Below the pieces are notes generated by a model that was not told where the DNA came from, made no database searches, and was given only the letters and a program-made list of their open reading frames with translations. 64,000 nucleotides of DNA from Candidatus Tectimicrobiota bacterium (GTDB lineage Bacteria > Tectomicrobia > Entotheonellia > Entotheonellales > Entotheonellaceae), in assembly GCA_026005175.1 (NCBI GenBank), contig BPKO01000006.1, positions 174,906-238,905 on the forward strand, in the 5' to 3' direction. This document shows, one piece after another, positions 18,994-26,316 of the stretch. Within the stretch, counting starts at the first letter, position 1, and each line of letters opens with the position of its first letter. Made by a program: the position numbers and the translations under genes.

Positions 18994-20533
18994 ATGGCCA
19001 TCCCTGAGCTGACGCCTGTGGAGAAGCTGGCCACGGGCATTCCTGGCTTTGATCTCATTGCGGCCGGGGGACTGCCCAAGGGCCGCACCACGTTGGTGTC
19101 CGGTACGGCAGGCAGTGCCAAGACGGTCTTTGCCGTGCAGTTTCTGGCCGAAGGCATCCGTCAGGCCCAGGAGCCCGGCGTCTTCGTAACCTTTGAGGAG
19201 CCTCCTGCCGATATTCGGCGCAACATGCTGGGCTTTGGCTGGGACATTGCCCGCTGGGAAGCCGAGGGCAAGTGGGCCTTTGTTGACGCCTCGCCGCAGC
19301 CCGGCAACGAAGACATCGTGGCCGGCAGCTTCGACCTCGGCGCCCTGCTGGGGCCCCGCATCGAGTACGCAGTGCAGCGCCTGGGGGCCAAGCGCGTCTC
19401 CATGGACTCTATCGGTTCGATTTTTTCCCGCTTGCCCGACGCAGCCCGCATTCGCAGCGAGCTGCTGCGCATTGCCGTCGCCCTCAAGGCGCTGGAGGTC
19501 ACGGCGGTGATGACCGCAGAGCGCACCGAAGAATACGGCGACATCGCCCGCTACGGCGTTGAGGAGTTCGTTGCCGATAATGTCATTATCCTGCGCAACG
19601 TGCTCGAAGAAGAAAAGCGCCGCCGCACCATCGAGATCCTGAAGTTCCGCGGCACCGTCCACCAGAAAGGAGAGTTTCCTTTCACCGTGGTGCCGCAGGT
19701 CGGGATCATGGTGATTCCGCTTTCGGCCATCGAGCTCAAGCAGAAGTCCTCTGACGTGCGTATTACCTCGGGCAACGCCGAACTGGATCGCATGTGCGGG
19801 GGAGGCTTCTTCCGCGATTCGATCATTCTCGTCTCGGGCGCCACCGGCACCGGCAAGACGCTGCTCACCACCGAGTTCATCGCCGGCGGCGTGCGGCAGG
19901 GCGAGCGCTGTCTTCTCTTTGCTTTTGAGGAAAGCCGCGATCAGCTCTACCGCAACGCCTCCGGCTGGGGCGTCGACTTCGCCCGCATGGTGGACGACGG
20001 CAAGCTGGTCATCGTCTGCGAGTACCCCGAAGCCGCCAGCCTCGAAGACCACCTCATCAACATGAAAGAGGCCATCCGGCAGGTCAACCCCGACCGCGTC
20101 GCCGTCGACAGCCTTTCGGCGCTGTTTCGCGTGTCGACGCCCAAGGGCTTTCGTGAGTTCGTCATTGGCCTGACCTCGTTCATCAAGGAGCGTGAAATTG
20201 CCGGCCTGTTTACCTCCACGACGCCCACCCTGCTGGGCAGCCCCCTCGGTCACCGAAGCCCACTTTTCTACCATTACCGACTCGATCATTTTGCTGCGCT
20301 ACGTCGAGATGTACGGCGAGATGCGCCGCGGCATCACCGTGCTGAAGATGCGTGGTTCGGCACACGACAAGGACATTCGCGAGTTTACGATCGACAACCG
20401 CGGCATGCACATTGGCCGTCCCTTCCGCAACGTTACCGGGATCCTCTCGGGAACCCTGCACCCGGTCATTGAGCAGGAAATGGAGCGCGTCGACGACCTC
20501 TTTCGCACTCGCTCACGCCCCCCAAACGGCTAG
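18994..20533 (+). CDS. kaiC: Circadian clock ATPase/autokinase KaiC (one frameshift)
   Basis: The gene encodes a double-RecA KaiC of about 512 residues once a +1 frameshift is closed. The shift is an extra C in the C run at 20241-20245, joining TSTTPTLLG to SVTEAH. CI has Walker A GTAGSAKT (37-44) and the Glu pair FEE (68-69). CII has Walker A GATGTGKT (about 282-289), FAFEESRDQL and the IDSLSAL-like strand VAVDSLSALF. The CII phosphorylation sites are all present: Thr420, Ser425 and Thr426, a constant offset of six from T426, S431 and T432 of the Synechococcus protein. The region EEYGDIARYGVEEFVADNV is typical of true KaiC rather than the generic RecA-like relatives. It follows kaiB. The ATG has AGAAGGAGAG upstream. 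Confidence 0.95.
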
Positions 20534-20564
20534 GCGCAGGGCCCGGCTGCCAGGAGTGGCGCAC

Positions 20565-22418
20565 ATGACGGCTATTTCGGTTCTCCACATCACCGACAAC
20601 GTTCCTGCGGCACAACGCGTGCGGCAGGTGTTGCGTCAGGCCTCCTGGCCGGGGAACTCCCTGGCCTTCCACCTCCTGGAGGCCACCACCCTAGCCGCCG
20701 GCCTGTGCCGTCTGGGACAAGGCGGCGTGGACGTGGTGCTGCTCGACCTCACCTTGCCTGACAGCCAAGGGCTCGCCACGCTGCACGCCGTGGTGTCGCG
20801 CTTTCCTGCCGTGCCGGTGGTGGTGCTGCTTGACGAAGGCGAAGCCCCCGAGCTGGCGCTCAAAGCCGTCCAGGAGGGCGCCCAGGACTGCCTGCGCCAG
20901 CGCGAGGTGGAGGATCGGCTTCTGGTGCACACGCTGCGCTACGCCCTGGAACGCCATCGCCTGTGGCGGGCGCAGCAGGCCAGTGAGGCGCAGCTGCGCC
21001 GTGTCATTTACAGCAACGTCGATGGCATTCTCGTCATCGACCGGCGCGGCATCATCCGCTTCCTCAACCCCGCGGCGGAAGCGCTCTTTGGCCGCCCGCG
21101 CGCCGAACTGCAAGACCGAGTGTTTGGCTATCCCCTGGTGGTCGACGACACGGCGGAGATCGAGATCCTCACCCCAGGCGGCCACCTGCGGCGAGTGGAG
21201 ATGCGCGTCGTTGACCTCGAGTGGGAGGGCGAGCGGGCATACCTGGCCTCGCTGCGCGATGTCACCGAGCGCCACTGTGCCGAAGAGGCCTTGCGCCGGG
21301 CGCAGAAGCTCGAAGCCCTCGGGCGCCTGGCCGGCGGCGTGGCCCACGACTTCAACAACCTCCTGACCGCCATTTTCGGCTACAGCGACCTGGTGCTGCG
21401 CCACCCCCGCTGCGATCCTGCTTTGCACCACTACGTACAGCAAATCATCAAGGTGGCCGAACGCGGCGCCGGGTTGGTGCGCCAGCTCCTCACTTTCAGC
21501 CGCAACCAGCCCGTCGAGCCGACGCTGCTTGACCTTAATGCCGTGGTCATTGACTTGAGCCGCATCTTGCGGCGGGTGCTGGGCGAGGATATCCTGCTGG
21601 ACACCCGCCTGGCCCCTGATCTGGGCCTTATCTGTGCCGACCGCAACCAGCTCGAACAAGTGCTCATGAACCTGGCGGTGAACGCCCGCGACGCCATGCC
21701 TGGTGACGGGACACTGCGCATCGAAACGGCCAACGTCGAGCTGGACGCCGCGACAGCGCAGCGGCAAGGGGCCGTGACAGGCCCCTACGTGTGCCTCACC
21801 GTCAGCGACACCGGCTGCGGCATGGACGAAGCCACGCAGGCGCGGATTTTTGAGCCCTTCTTCACCACCAAGGCGCCGGGGAAGGGCACAGGATTGGGCC
21901 TCGCCACCGTTTACGGCATCGTCAAGCAAAGCGGCGGCCACATCGAGGTGCGCAGCCAGGTGGGGAGCGGCTCGACGTTTACCATTTACTTACCCCGGGT
22001 GGCACCCGGACCGGCAAGGCCAGAGACGGCTGCCCCGGTGGCCCAGGCCCTGCACGGCACGGAAACCGTTCTCCTGGTGGAAGACAACGAGGCTATCCGG
22101 GCGGTGATGAGCGCTTCTCTGCGCGAGCACGGCTACCGCGTCCTGGTGGCGGGCGATGGAGCGTCGGCCCTGGCGCTGGTCGAGCAACACCAAGGGCCGC
22201 TGGACTTGCTGATCACCGACGTGGTCATGCCGCAGCTGGGCGGCCGCGAGCTGGCAGCACGGCTGCAAAGCTGGCACCCGGGGCTGCGGGTGCTGTACAT
22301 TTCGGGCTACAGCGGCACCAAGGGGCCATCCCCAGAGGCAGGAAGCGCTTTTCTGCCCAAGCCGTTTACCCCCGAAATGCTGGTGCGCAAAGTGCGCGAG
22401 CTCCTCGATGCCCCCTAG
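20565..22418 (+). CDS. Hybrid histidine kinase REC-PAS-HisKA-HATPase-REC
   Basis: The 617-residue soluble kinase begins with a receiver (residues 1-130) whose sequence style ([14 protein letters not shown] ... AVQEGAQD ... [10 protein letters not shown]) closely matches the receiver of the KaiA-like protein. Its conserved Lys is replaced (CLRQRE). A PAS domain (about 145-250) is followed by HisKA with the His in [19 protein letters not shown], the NtrB-like style. HATPase follows ([37 protein letters not shown]) and a C-terminal receiver ([38 protein letters not shown]). It starts 31 bases after kaiC and is probably in the same transcript, so it may read or report KaiC state. That link is inference. 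Confidence 0.9.
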   Translation: MTAISVLHITDNVPAAQRVRQVLRQASWPGNSLAFHLLEATTLAAGLCRLGQGGVDVVLLDLTLPDSQGLATLHAVVSRFPAVPVVVLLDEGEAPELALKAVQEGAQDCLRQREVEDRLLVHTLRYALERHRLWRAQQASEAQLRRVIYSNVDGILVIDRRGIIRFLNPAAEALFGRPRAELQDRVFGYPLVVDDTAEIEILTPGGHLRRVEMRVVDLEWEGERAYLASLRDVTERHCAEEALRRAQKLEALGRLAGGVAHDFNNLLTAIFGYSDLVLRHPRCDPALHHYVQQIIKVAERGAGLVRQLLTFSRNQPVEPTLLDLNAVVIDLSRILRRVLGEDILLDTRLAPDLGLICADRNQLEQVLMNLAVNARDAMPGDGTLRIETANVELDAATAQRQGAVTGPYVCLTVSDTGCGMDEATQARIFEPFFTTKAPGKGTGLGLATVYGIVKQSGGHIEVRSQVGSGSTFTIYLPRVAPGPARPETAAPVAQALHGTETVLLVEDNEAIRAVMSASLREHGYRVLVAGDGASALALVEQHQGPLDLLITDVVMPQLGGRELAARLQSWHPGLRVLYISGYSGTKGPSPEAGSAFLPKPFTPEMLVRKVRELLDAP

Positions 22419-22974
22419 CCTGCAGCCGCTCCTGTCGCCCCCGCAAATCGCCGAGGCCGTGGCGCGCCTTGCCGCCGCCATCCGCCAAGACTACGCCGGC
22501 CGCCAGCCGCTGCTGGTGGGCGTGCTCAAAGGGGCGTTTGTCTTCCTGGCCGACCTGGTACGCGCCCTGGACATGCCGCTGAGCGTGGGCTTCGTGCGCC
22601 TGGCCAGCTACCGCGGCACCGGCAGCAGCGGTGCGGTGCAGCTCCTGTGCGACCTGCAAGAGCCGGTGGCCAAGCGGGACGTGCTTCTCGTCGAAGGCGT
22701 CGTCGACAGCGGGCGCACCGCCGCCTGGCTGTGGCAGCACCTGGCGGCGCAGCAGCCGGCGTCGCTGCGGCTGTGTACGCTGCTCGACAAGCCGGCTCGC
22801 CGCCAGGTGCCGGTGCAAATCGACTACCGCGGCTTCACCCTTCCAGACGTCTTCGTGGTGGGCTACGGGCTCGACTGCAACGAGCAGTACCGCCACCTCC
22901 CCGGCCTCTACGTGCTGCAAGCGCCCGGCGACACAGCGTCCCCAAGGGGATTTGAACCCCTGTTACCGGATTGA
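22408..22974 (+). CDS. Hypoxanthine/purine phosphoribosyltransferase-like protein
   Basis: The 188-residue protein matches the Hpt family, which makes IMP/GMP from the base and PRPP. It has PLLVGVLKGAFVFLADLVRAL near residue 30, a flexible-loop region SYRGTGSSG, the PRPP loop VLLVEGVVDSGRT near 92-105, and the C-terminal DVFVVGYGLDCNEQYRHLPGLYVL. The usual ED pair of the PRPP loop is EG here; the catalytic Asp of VDSG is kept. The start overlaps the preceding kinase gene by 11 bases. Conserved sequence ends near 22925. The last about 15 residues run antisense into the tRNA-Glu gene and are unlikely to be functional. Confidence 0.85.
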   Translation: MPPSLQPLLSPPQIAEAVARLAAAIRQDYAGRQPLLVGVLKGAFVFLADLVRALDMPLSVGFVRLASYRGTGSSGAVQLLCDLQEPVAKRDVLLVEGVVDSGRTAAWLWQHLAAQQPASLRLCTLLDKPARRQVPVQIDYRGFTLPDVFVVGYGLDCNEQYRHLPGLYVLQAPGDTASPRGFEPLLPD

Positions 22975-23011
22975 AAGCCCGGTGTCCTAGGCCTGGCTAG
23001 ACGATGGGGAC
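22937..23011 (-). tRNA. tRNA-Glu (anticodon TTC)
   Basis: On the minus strand a complete cloverleaf can be drawn. The acceptor stem is GTCCCCA with TGGGGAC, the D-arm region is TCGTCTAG...CCTAGGAC, the anticodon loop CTTTCAA gives TTC, and the T-arm is CAGGGGTTCAAATCCCCT. CCA is not encoded. It lies 7 bases from tRNA-Lys and probably shares its promoter. Confidence 0.95.
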
Positions 23012-23018
23012 GCTCAGG

Positions 23019-23091
23019 TGAGCCGTGCTGGATTCGAACCAGCGACCCGCTGCTTAAAAGGCAGCTGCTCTGCCAGCTGAGCTAACGGCCC
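23019..23091 (-). tRNA. tRNA-Lys (anticodon TTT)
   Basis: On the minus strand the acceptor stem is GGGCCGT with ACGGCTC, the D-arm TAGCTCAGCTGGCAGAGC, the anticodon loop CTTTTAA (TTT) and the T-arm GCTGGTTCGAATCCAGC. The discriminator is A and CCA is not encoded. It is first in a two-tRNA unit with tRNA-Glu. Confidence 0.96.
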
Positions 23092-23132
23092 GCGGTCGGA
23101 GCGGGAAGCCGCACGGAAACAGTGTCGTGCAG

Positions 23133-23161
23133 ATGATAGCGAGGCTGAAGCGCCTTGTCAA
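23133..23161 (-). promoter_or_regulatory. Sigma-70 promoter for the tRNA-Lys/tRNA-Glu unit
   Basis: On the minus strand TTGACA and TATCAT are separated by 17 bases and end about 42 bases before tRNA-Lys. The -35 box is perfect and the -10 box has one mismatch. Confidence 0.75.
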
Positions 23162-23181
23162 CCGCGGGAGCCGAAAAAGGC

Positions 23182-23210
23182 TTGCGCCGGCGGCGGCGCT
23201 TTGCTAGAGT
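23182..23210 (+). promoter_or_regulatory. Weak candidate promoter for ilvE
   Basis: TTGCGC and TAGAGT are separated by 17 bases and lie 48 bases before the ilvE start. Both boxes have mismatches. Confidence 0.35.
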
Positions 23211-23257
23211 TGCGCCCAGGGGAGTAGGGGGTGGGACGCCCGGAGGAGAACCGCGAA

Positions 23258-24172
23258 ATGGTGCAGGCGACGCAAAAGATCTGGATGGATGGGAAGTTCG
23301 TCGATTGGGACAAGGCCCAAGTGCACGTCCTTAGCCACACGCTGCACTACGGCCTTGGCGTTTTCGAAGGCATCCGCTGCTACGAAACGGTGCACGGCCC
23401 GGCGATTTTTCGCCTCCCCGAGCACCTCGAGCGCCTCTTTCACTCCGCCCACATCGCCGGCTTGAAGGTCCCCTTTTCGCCCGAGGAGATCCGCCAGGCG
23501 ATCATCGACACGGTGAAAATCAACAACCTGCGCGCTTGCTATATTCGTCCCCTCATCTACCTTGGTTACGGGGAGATGGGCATCAACAACAGCCGCAACC
23601 CCGTCTGCGTCGCCATCGCCGTCTGGCCCTGGGGCGCCTACTTGGGAGAAAAAGCCCTCACCGAGGGCATCCGCGTGCGTATCTCCTCATTTACCCGCCA
23701 CCACGTCAACGTCATGATGACCAAAGCCAAAATCGTCGGCAACTACGCCAACTCGCAGCTGGCCAAAATGGAGGCGGTGGCTTCGGGGTACGACGAGGCC
23801 ATCATGCTCGACGTGCACGGCAACGTCGCCGAAGGCACCGGCGAGAACATCTTCATCGTGCGCCGCGGCGAACTCAAAACGCCCCCCCTGACGGCCATCC
23901 TCGAAGGCATCACCCGCAACTCGATCATCGACTTGGCCCGCCACCTCGGCTACACCGTGCACGAAACCGTCTTTTCCCGCGACGAACTCTACATCGCCGA
24001 CGAGGCCTTCTTCACCGGCACCGCCGCCGAGGTGACCCCGATTCGCGAGGTGGACAACCGCACCATCGGCAGCGGCCGCCCAGGACCGGTGACGCACCGG
24101 CTGCAGCAGGCTTTCTTCCGCATCGTGCAAGGCAAAGACGACACATTTAAAGCATGGCTGACTTACATCTAG
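23258..24172 (+). CDS. ilvE: Branched-chain amino acid aminotransferase
   Basis: The 304-residue protein is a fold-type IV PLP aminotransferase that interconverts Leu/Ile/Val and their 2-oxo acids. It opens with [37 protein letters not shown], the classic IlvE start. The PLP lysine region is [17 protein letters not shown], followed by [25 protein letters not shown] and [21 protein letters not shown]. The length is normal. ATG 23258 was chosen over an upstream in-frame GTG because GGAGGAGAACCGCGAA precedes it. A rho-independent terminator lies 48 bases after the stop, so the gene is probably monocistronic. It joins leuA and the liv importer as the branched-chain theme of this window. Confidence 0.95.
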   Translation: MVQATQKIWMDGKFVDWDKAQVHVLSHTLHYGLGVFEGIRCYETVHGPAIFRLPEHLERLFHSAHIAGLKVPFSPEEIRQAIIDTVKINNLRACYIRPLIYLGYGEMGINNSRNPVCVAIAVWPWGAYLGEKALTEGIRVRISSFTRHHVNVMMTKAKIVGNYANSQLAKMEAVASGYDEAIMLDVHGNVAEGTGENIFIVRRGELKTPPLTAILEGITRNSIIDLARHLGYTVHETVFSRDELYIADEAFFTGTAAEVTPIREVDNRTIGSGRPGPVTHRLQQAFFRIVQGKDDTFKAWLTYI

Positions 24173-24220
24173 CGCTGCCCCTCCCACCGCCCCCGTCCCC
24201 GGCGGACCACTTCCCACTGC

Positions 24221-24246
24221 CGCCTTGCCCCCGGCTGGCGTTTTTT
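24221..24246 (+). terminator. Rho-independent terminator after ilvE
   Basis: CGCC-TT-GCC-CCC-GGC-T-GGCG forms a G/C-rich hairpin with a small internal loop, immediately followed by six T residues. Confidence 0.8.
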
Positions 24247-24247
24247 C

Positions 24248-24276
24248 TTGACGCTGCCCGCAACTTCTGGTAGGAT
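24248..24276 (+). promoter_or_regulatory. Sigma-70 promoter directly after the ilvE terminator
   Basis: TTGACG and TAGGAT are separated by 17 bases. Transcription would start near 24283 and run through about 310 bases of non-coding, A/T-rich sequence before the Fis-type regulator gene. Confidence 0.6.
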
Positions 24277-24595
24277 GCTCGCAGTCAGGTACAACTTCCC
24301 GTCTCAACAAGATGGCCGGATTATTTCGCAGCGATCAAACATAAGCGTGCATTTTTCATGTGTTAGTGCAATGAGAACAACATCCATTTTACCAGTTCAG
24401 TTCCTACAAAAATCTTGCTCGAATGCCAACTTCATTGCCCAAAAAAGGCACATAATGGTTTTAATACTGACTAATTGACAAAATGGAGCTTGATTGGCAG
24501 GGAACGAGTGAGGGGGAGTGTGAGACGGAGGAGGGCGAGGGGTTGTCGGGTGGGGGAGGCGGACGCCTTAAGCCTTGGCAGCGGAGGGCGGGGAG
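24277..24595 (+). other. A/T-rich non-coding stretch, possible long 5' leader
   Basis: Between the promoter at 24248 and the regulator at 24596 there is no convincing gene. Bases of about 24290-24480 are far richer in A/T than the rest of the window. A 76-codon open frame that starts with TTG at 24248 overlaps the promoter and has no ribosome binding site, so I do not call it. The stretch could be a regulatory leader or a small RNA, or a remnant of transferred DNA. Confidence 0.4.
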
Positions 24596-25291
24596 ATGGC
24601 GTGTGCCAAGATTCTGGTGGTAGACCACGAGGAGGAAGGCTACGAGGCCCTCAAGCCGGGCCTGTTCCGCCACGGCTACGAAATGCACACCACGCGTACG
24701 GTGGCCGAGGCGCTGGCCCTGGCCGGGGCGCACGACTACAAGGCCGTGTTTGCCGCCTTAGCCCTGGTGGACGAGACGCCCCTGGTGGAGGGCCTGCACG
24801 CCGAGCGCCCCGACTTGCCGATTATCCTCGTGCTCTCGCCGGGCAATGCCCACCGCATTCCGCCCAAGGTGCTGCGCGTGGCCGACAACACCATCGGCAA
24901 GCCCCTGGCGCTTGAACCGGTGCGGCTGATGCTCGACCGCACCCTGGAGCTGGTGACGCTGCGGGCGCGGCAGCGGGCGCAGCGTCAGCTGTGGCAGCCC
25001 CTGCGCGACTTGCTCAGCGACCCTGCCACGCCGGCCGCCGAGGCGCCGCGCTCGCTGGAAGAGGTGCTGGCCAGCAAGTTGCGCGACATCGTGCCCGGGC
25101 TGGGGGCCTGGGGGCGCGGGGCGCTGTACCAGGCGGTGCTCTCTTACGTGGAGCGGCTGCTGCTCACCATCGTGCTGCGCGAGTGCCGCGGCAACCAGGT
25201 AAAGTCGGCAGAAATCCTGGGTATCAACCGCAACACGCTGCGCAAGAAGATCCGCGACCTCAACATCGCCGTACCGCGAGGTCAGCCCTAA
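24596..25291 (+). CDS. Response regulator with degenerate receiver and Fis-type DNA-binding domain
   Basis: The 231-residue protein has a receiver-like N-terminal half (KILVVDHEEEGYEALKPGLFRHGYE) and a C-terminal Fis-type helix-turn-helix near 185-225 (VERLLLTIVLRECRGNQVKSAEILGINRNTLRKKIRDL). The position of the phospho-acceptor Asp (YKAVFAALALVDETPL) holds no Asp, although a Lys is kept (NTIGKPLA). It is therefore probably a pseudo-receiver, controlled otherwise than by phosphorylation. No AAA+ sigma-54 domain separates the two halves. The ATG has GGCGGGGAG upstream. The glmU-like gene starts 4 bases after its stop, so they are co-transcribed. Confidence 0.85.
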   Translation: MACAKILVVDHEEEGYEALKPGLFRHGYEMHTTRTVAEALALAGAHDYKAVFAALALVDETPLVEGLHAERPDLPIILVLSPGNAHRIPPKVLRVADNTIGKPLALEPVRLMLDRTLELVTLRARQRAQRQLWQPLRDLLSDPATPAAEAPRSLEEVLASKLRDIVPGLGAWGRGALYQAVLSYVERLLLTIVLRECRGNQVKSAEILGINRNTLRKKIRDLNIAVPRGQP

Positions 25292-25294
25292 GCC

Positions 25295-26305
25295 ATGACG
25301 CCGCTTGCCGTCATTGTTCTTGCTGCCGGCAAAGGCACGCGCATGCGCTCTGCCCTGGCCAAAGTGCTGCACCCCCTGGCCGGCCGTCCTCTCGTCGCCC
25401 ACGTCCTGGAGCTGGCCCGGCAGCTGATGCCGCAGCACCTCCTCGTGGTGGTGGGCCACCAGGCGGAGGCGGTCGAGGCCGTATGCCGCCCCTACGGCGC
25501 ATGCTGCGTGGTGCAGCAGCCGCAGCTAGGCACCGGACACGCGGTGGCGCAGTGCGCGCCGCGGCTGGCCGGCTTTGCCGGGGAGGTGGTGGTGCTCAGC
25601 GGCGACGTGCCGCTGCTGCGGCCGGCCACGGTGCAGGCCCTGTGCGCCGAGCACCGCCGGCAGCAGGCGGCGGTGACGCTGCTGACCGCCACCCTGGCCG
25701 AGCCCCACGGCTACGGCCGCATCGTGCGCGACGCGCAAGGCCGCGTGGTGCGCATCGTCGAAGAGCGTGACGCCACCCCGGCAGAAAAGGCAATCGGCGA
25801 AGTCAACAGCGGCATTTACTGCTTCCACGCCCCTTTTCTCTTCGCCGCCCTGCGCCGCGTGGGCCGCAACAACGCCCAGGGCGAGCAGTACCTCACCGAC
25901 GTGGTGGCCCTGGCAGTGGCCGAGGGCCTGCCGGTGGCGGCGGTGGCCGCCACCGACCCCGAGGAAATCACCGGCGTCAACACCCGCCTCGACTTGGCCC
26001 GCCTGGAGGCGCGCCTGCGCCTGCAGCGCTGCCAGGAGCTCATGCTCGCCGGCGTTACCATCCAGGACCCGGCCTCGACGGTGATCGAGGCGCCGGTGCA
26101 GGTTGGTCCCGATACCGTGATTGCCCCCCACACCCACCTCTTGGGCCACAGCGTCCTGGGGCCTGGCTGCCACGTCGGCCCGCACGTGGTCATCCGCGAC
26201 AGCGTCCTGGGCGAGGGGGTGCGCGTTGAGCCCTTCTGCTTGCTTGAAGCCTGTCAGGTGGCCGCCCACACCACCGTGCCGCCTTTCTCTCACCTGCACC
26301 CGTGA
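25295..26305 (+). CDS. GlmU-like UDP-N-acetylglucosamine pyrophosphorylase, lacking the acetyltransferase end
   Basis: The 336-residue protein carries the GlmU uridylyltransferase domain: LAVIVLAAGKGTRMRSALAKVLHPLAGRPLV with the nucleotide-binding loop, QLGTGHAV, LSGDVPLL, GYGRIVRD and EVNSGIYCF. It would make UDP-GlcNAc from GlcNAc-1-phosphate and UTP. The left-handed beta-helix begins (VTIQDPASTVIEAPVQVGPDTVI) but stops after about five coils. Bifunctional GlmU is about 450-460 residues and has the acetyltransferase His and CoA site in the missing part. No continuation is possible because the helicase gene begins at once. An independent acetyltransferase elsewhere would be needed. Confidence 0.82.
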   Translation: MTPLAVIVLAAGKGTRMRSALAKVLHPLAGRPLVAHVLELARQLMPQHLLVVVGHQAEAVEAVCRPYGACCVVQQPQLGTGHAVAQCAPRLAGFAGEVVVLSGDVPLLRPATVQALCAEHRRQQAAVTLLTATLAEPHGYGRIVRDAQGRVVRIVEERDATPAEKAIGEVNSGIYCFHAPFLFAALRRVGRNNAQGEQYLTDVVALAVAEGLPVAAVAATDPEEITGVNTRLDLARLEARLRLQRCQELMLAGVTIQDPASTVIEAPVQVGPDTVIAPHTHLLGHSVLGPGCHVGPHVVIRDSVLGEGVRVEPFCLLEACQVAAHTTVPPFSHLHP

Positions 26306-26316
26306 GGCCTGCGGCC

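Noticed and set aside
24248-24478. 76-codon open frame in the A/T-rich gap
   Set aside because: It begins with TTG inside a promoter, lacks a ribosome binding site and shows no family pattern.
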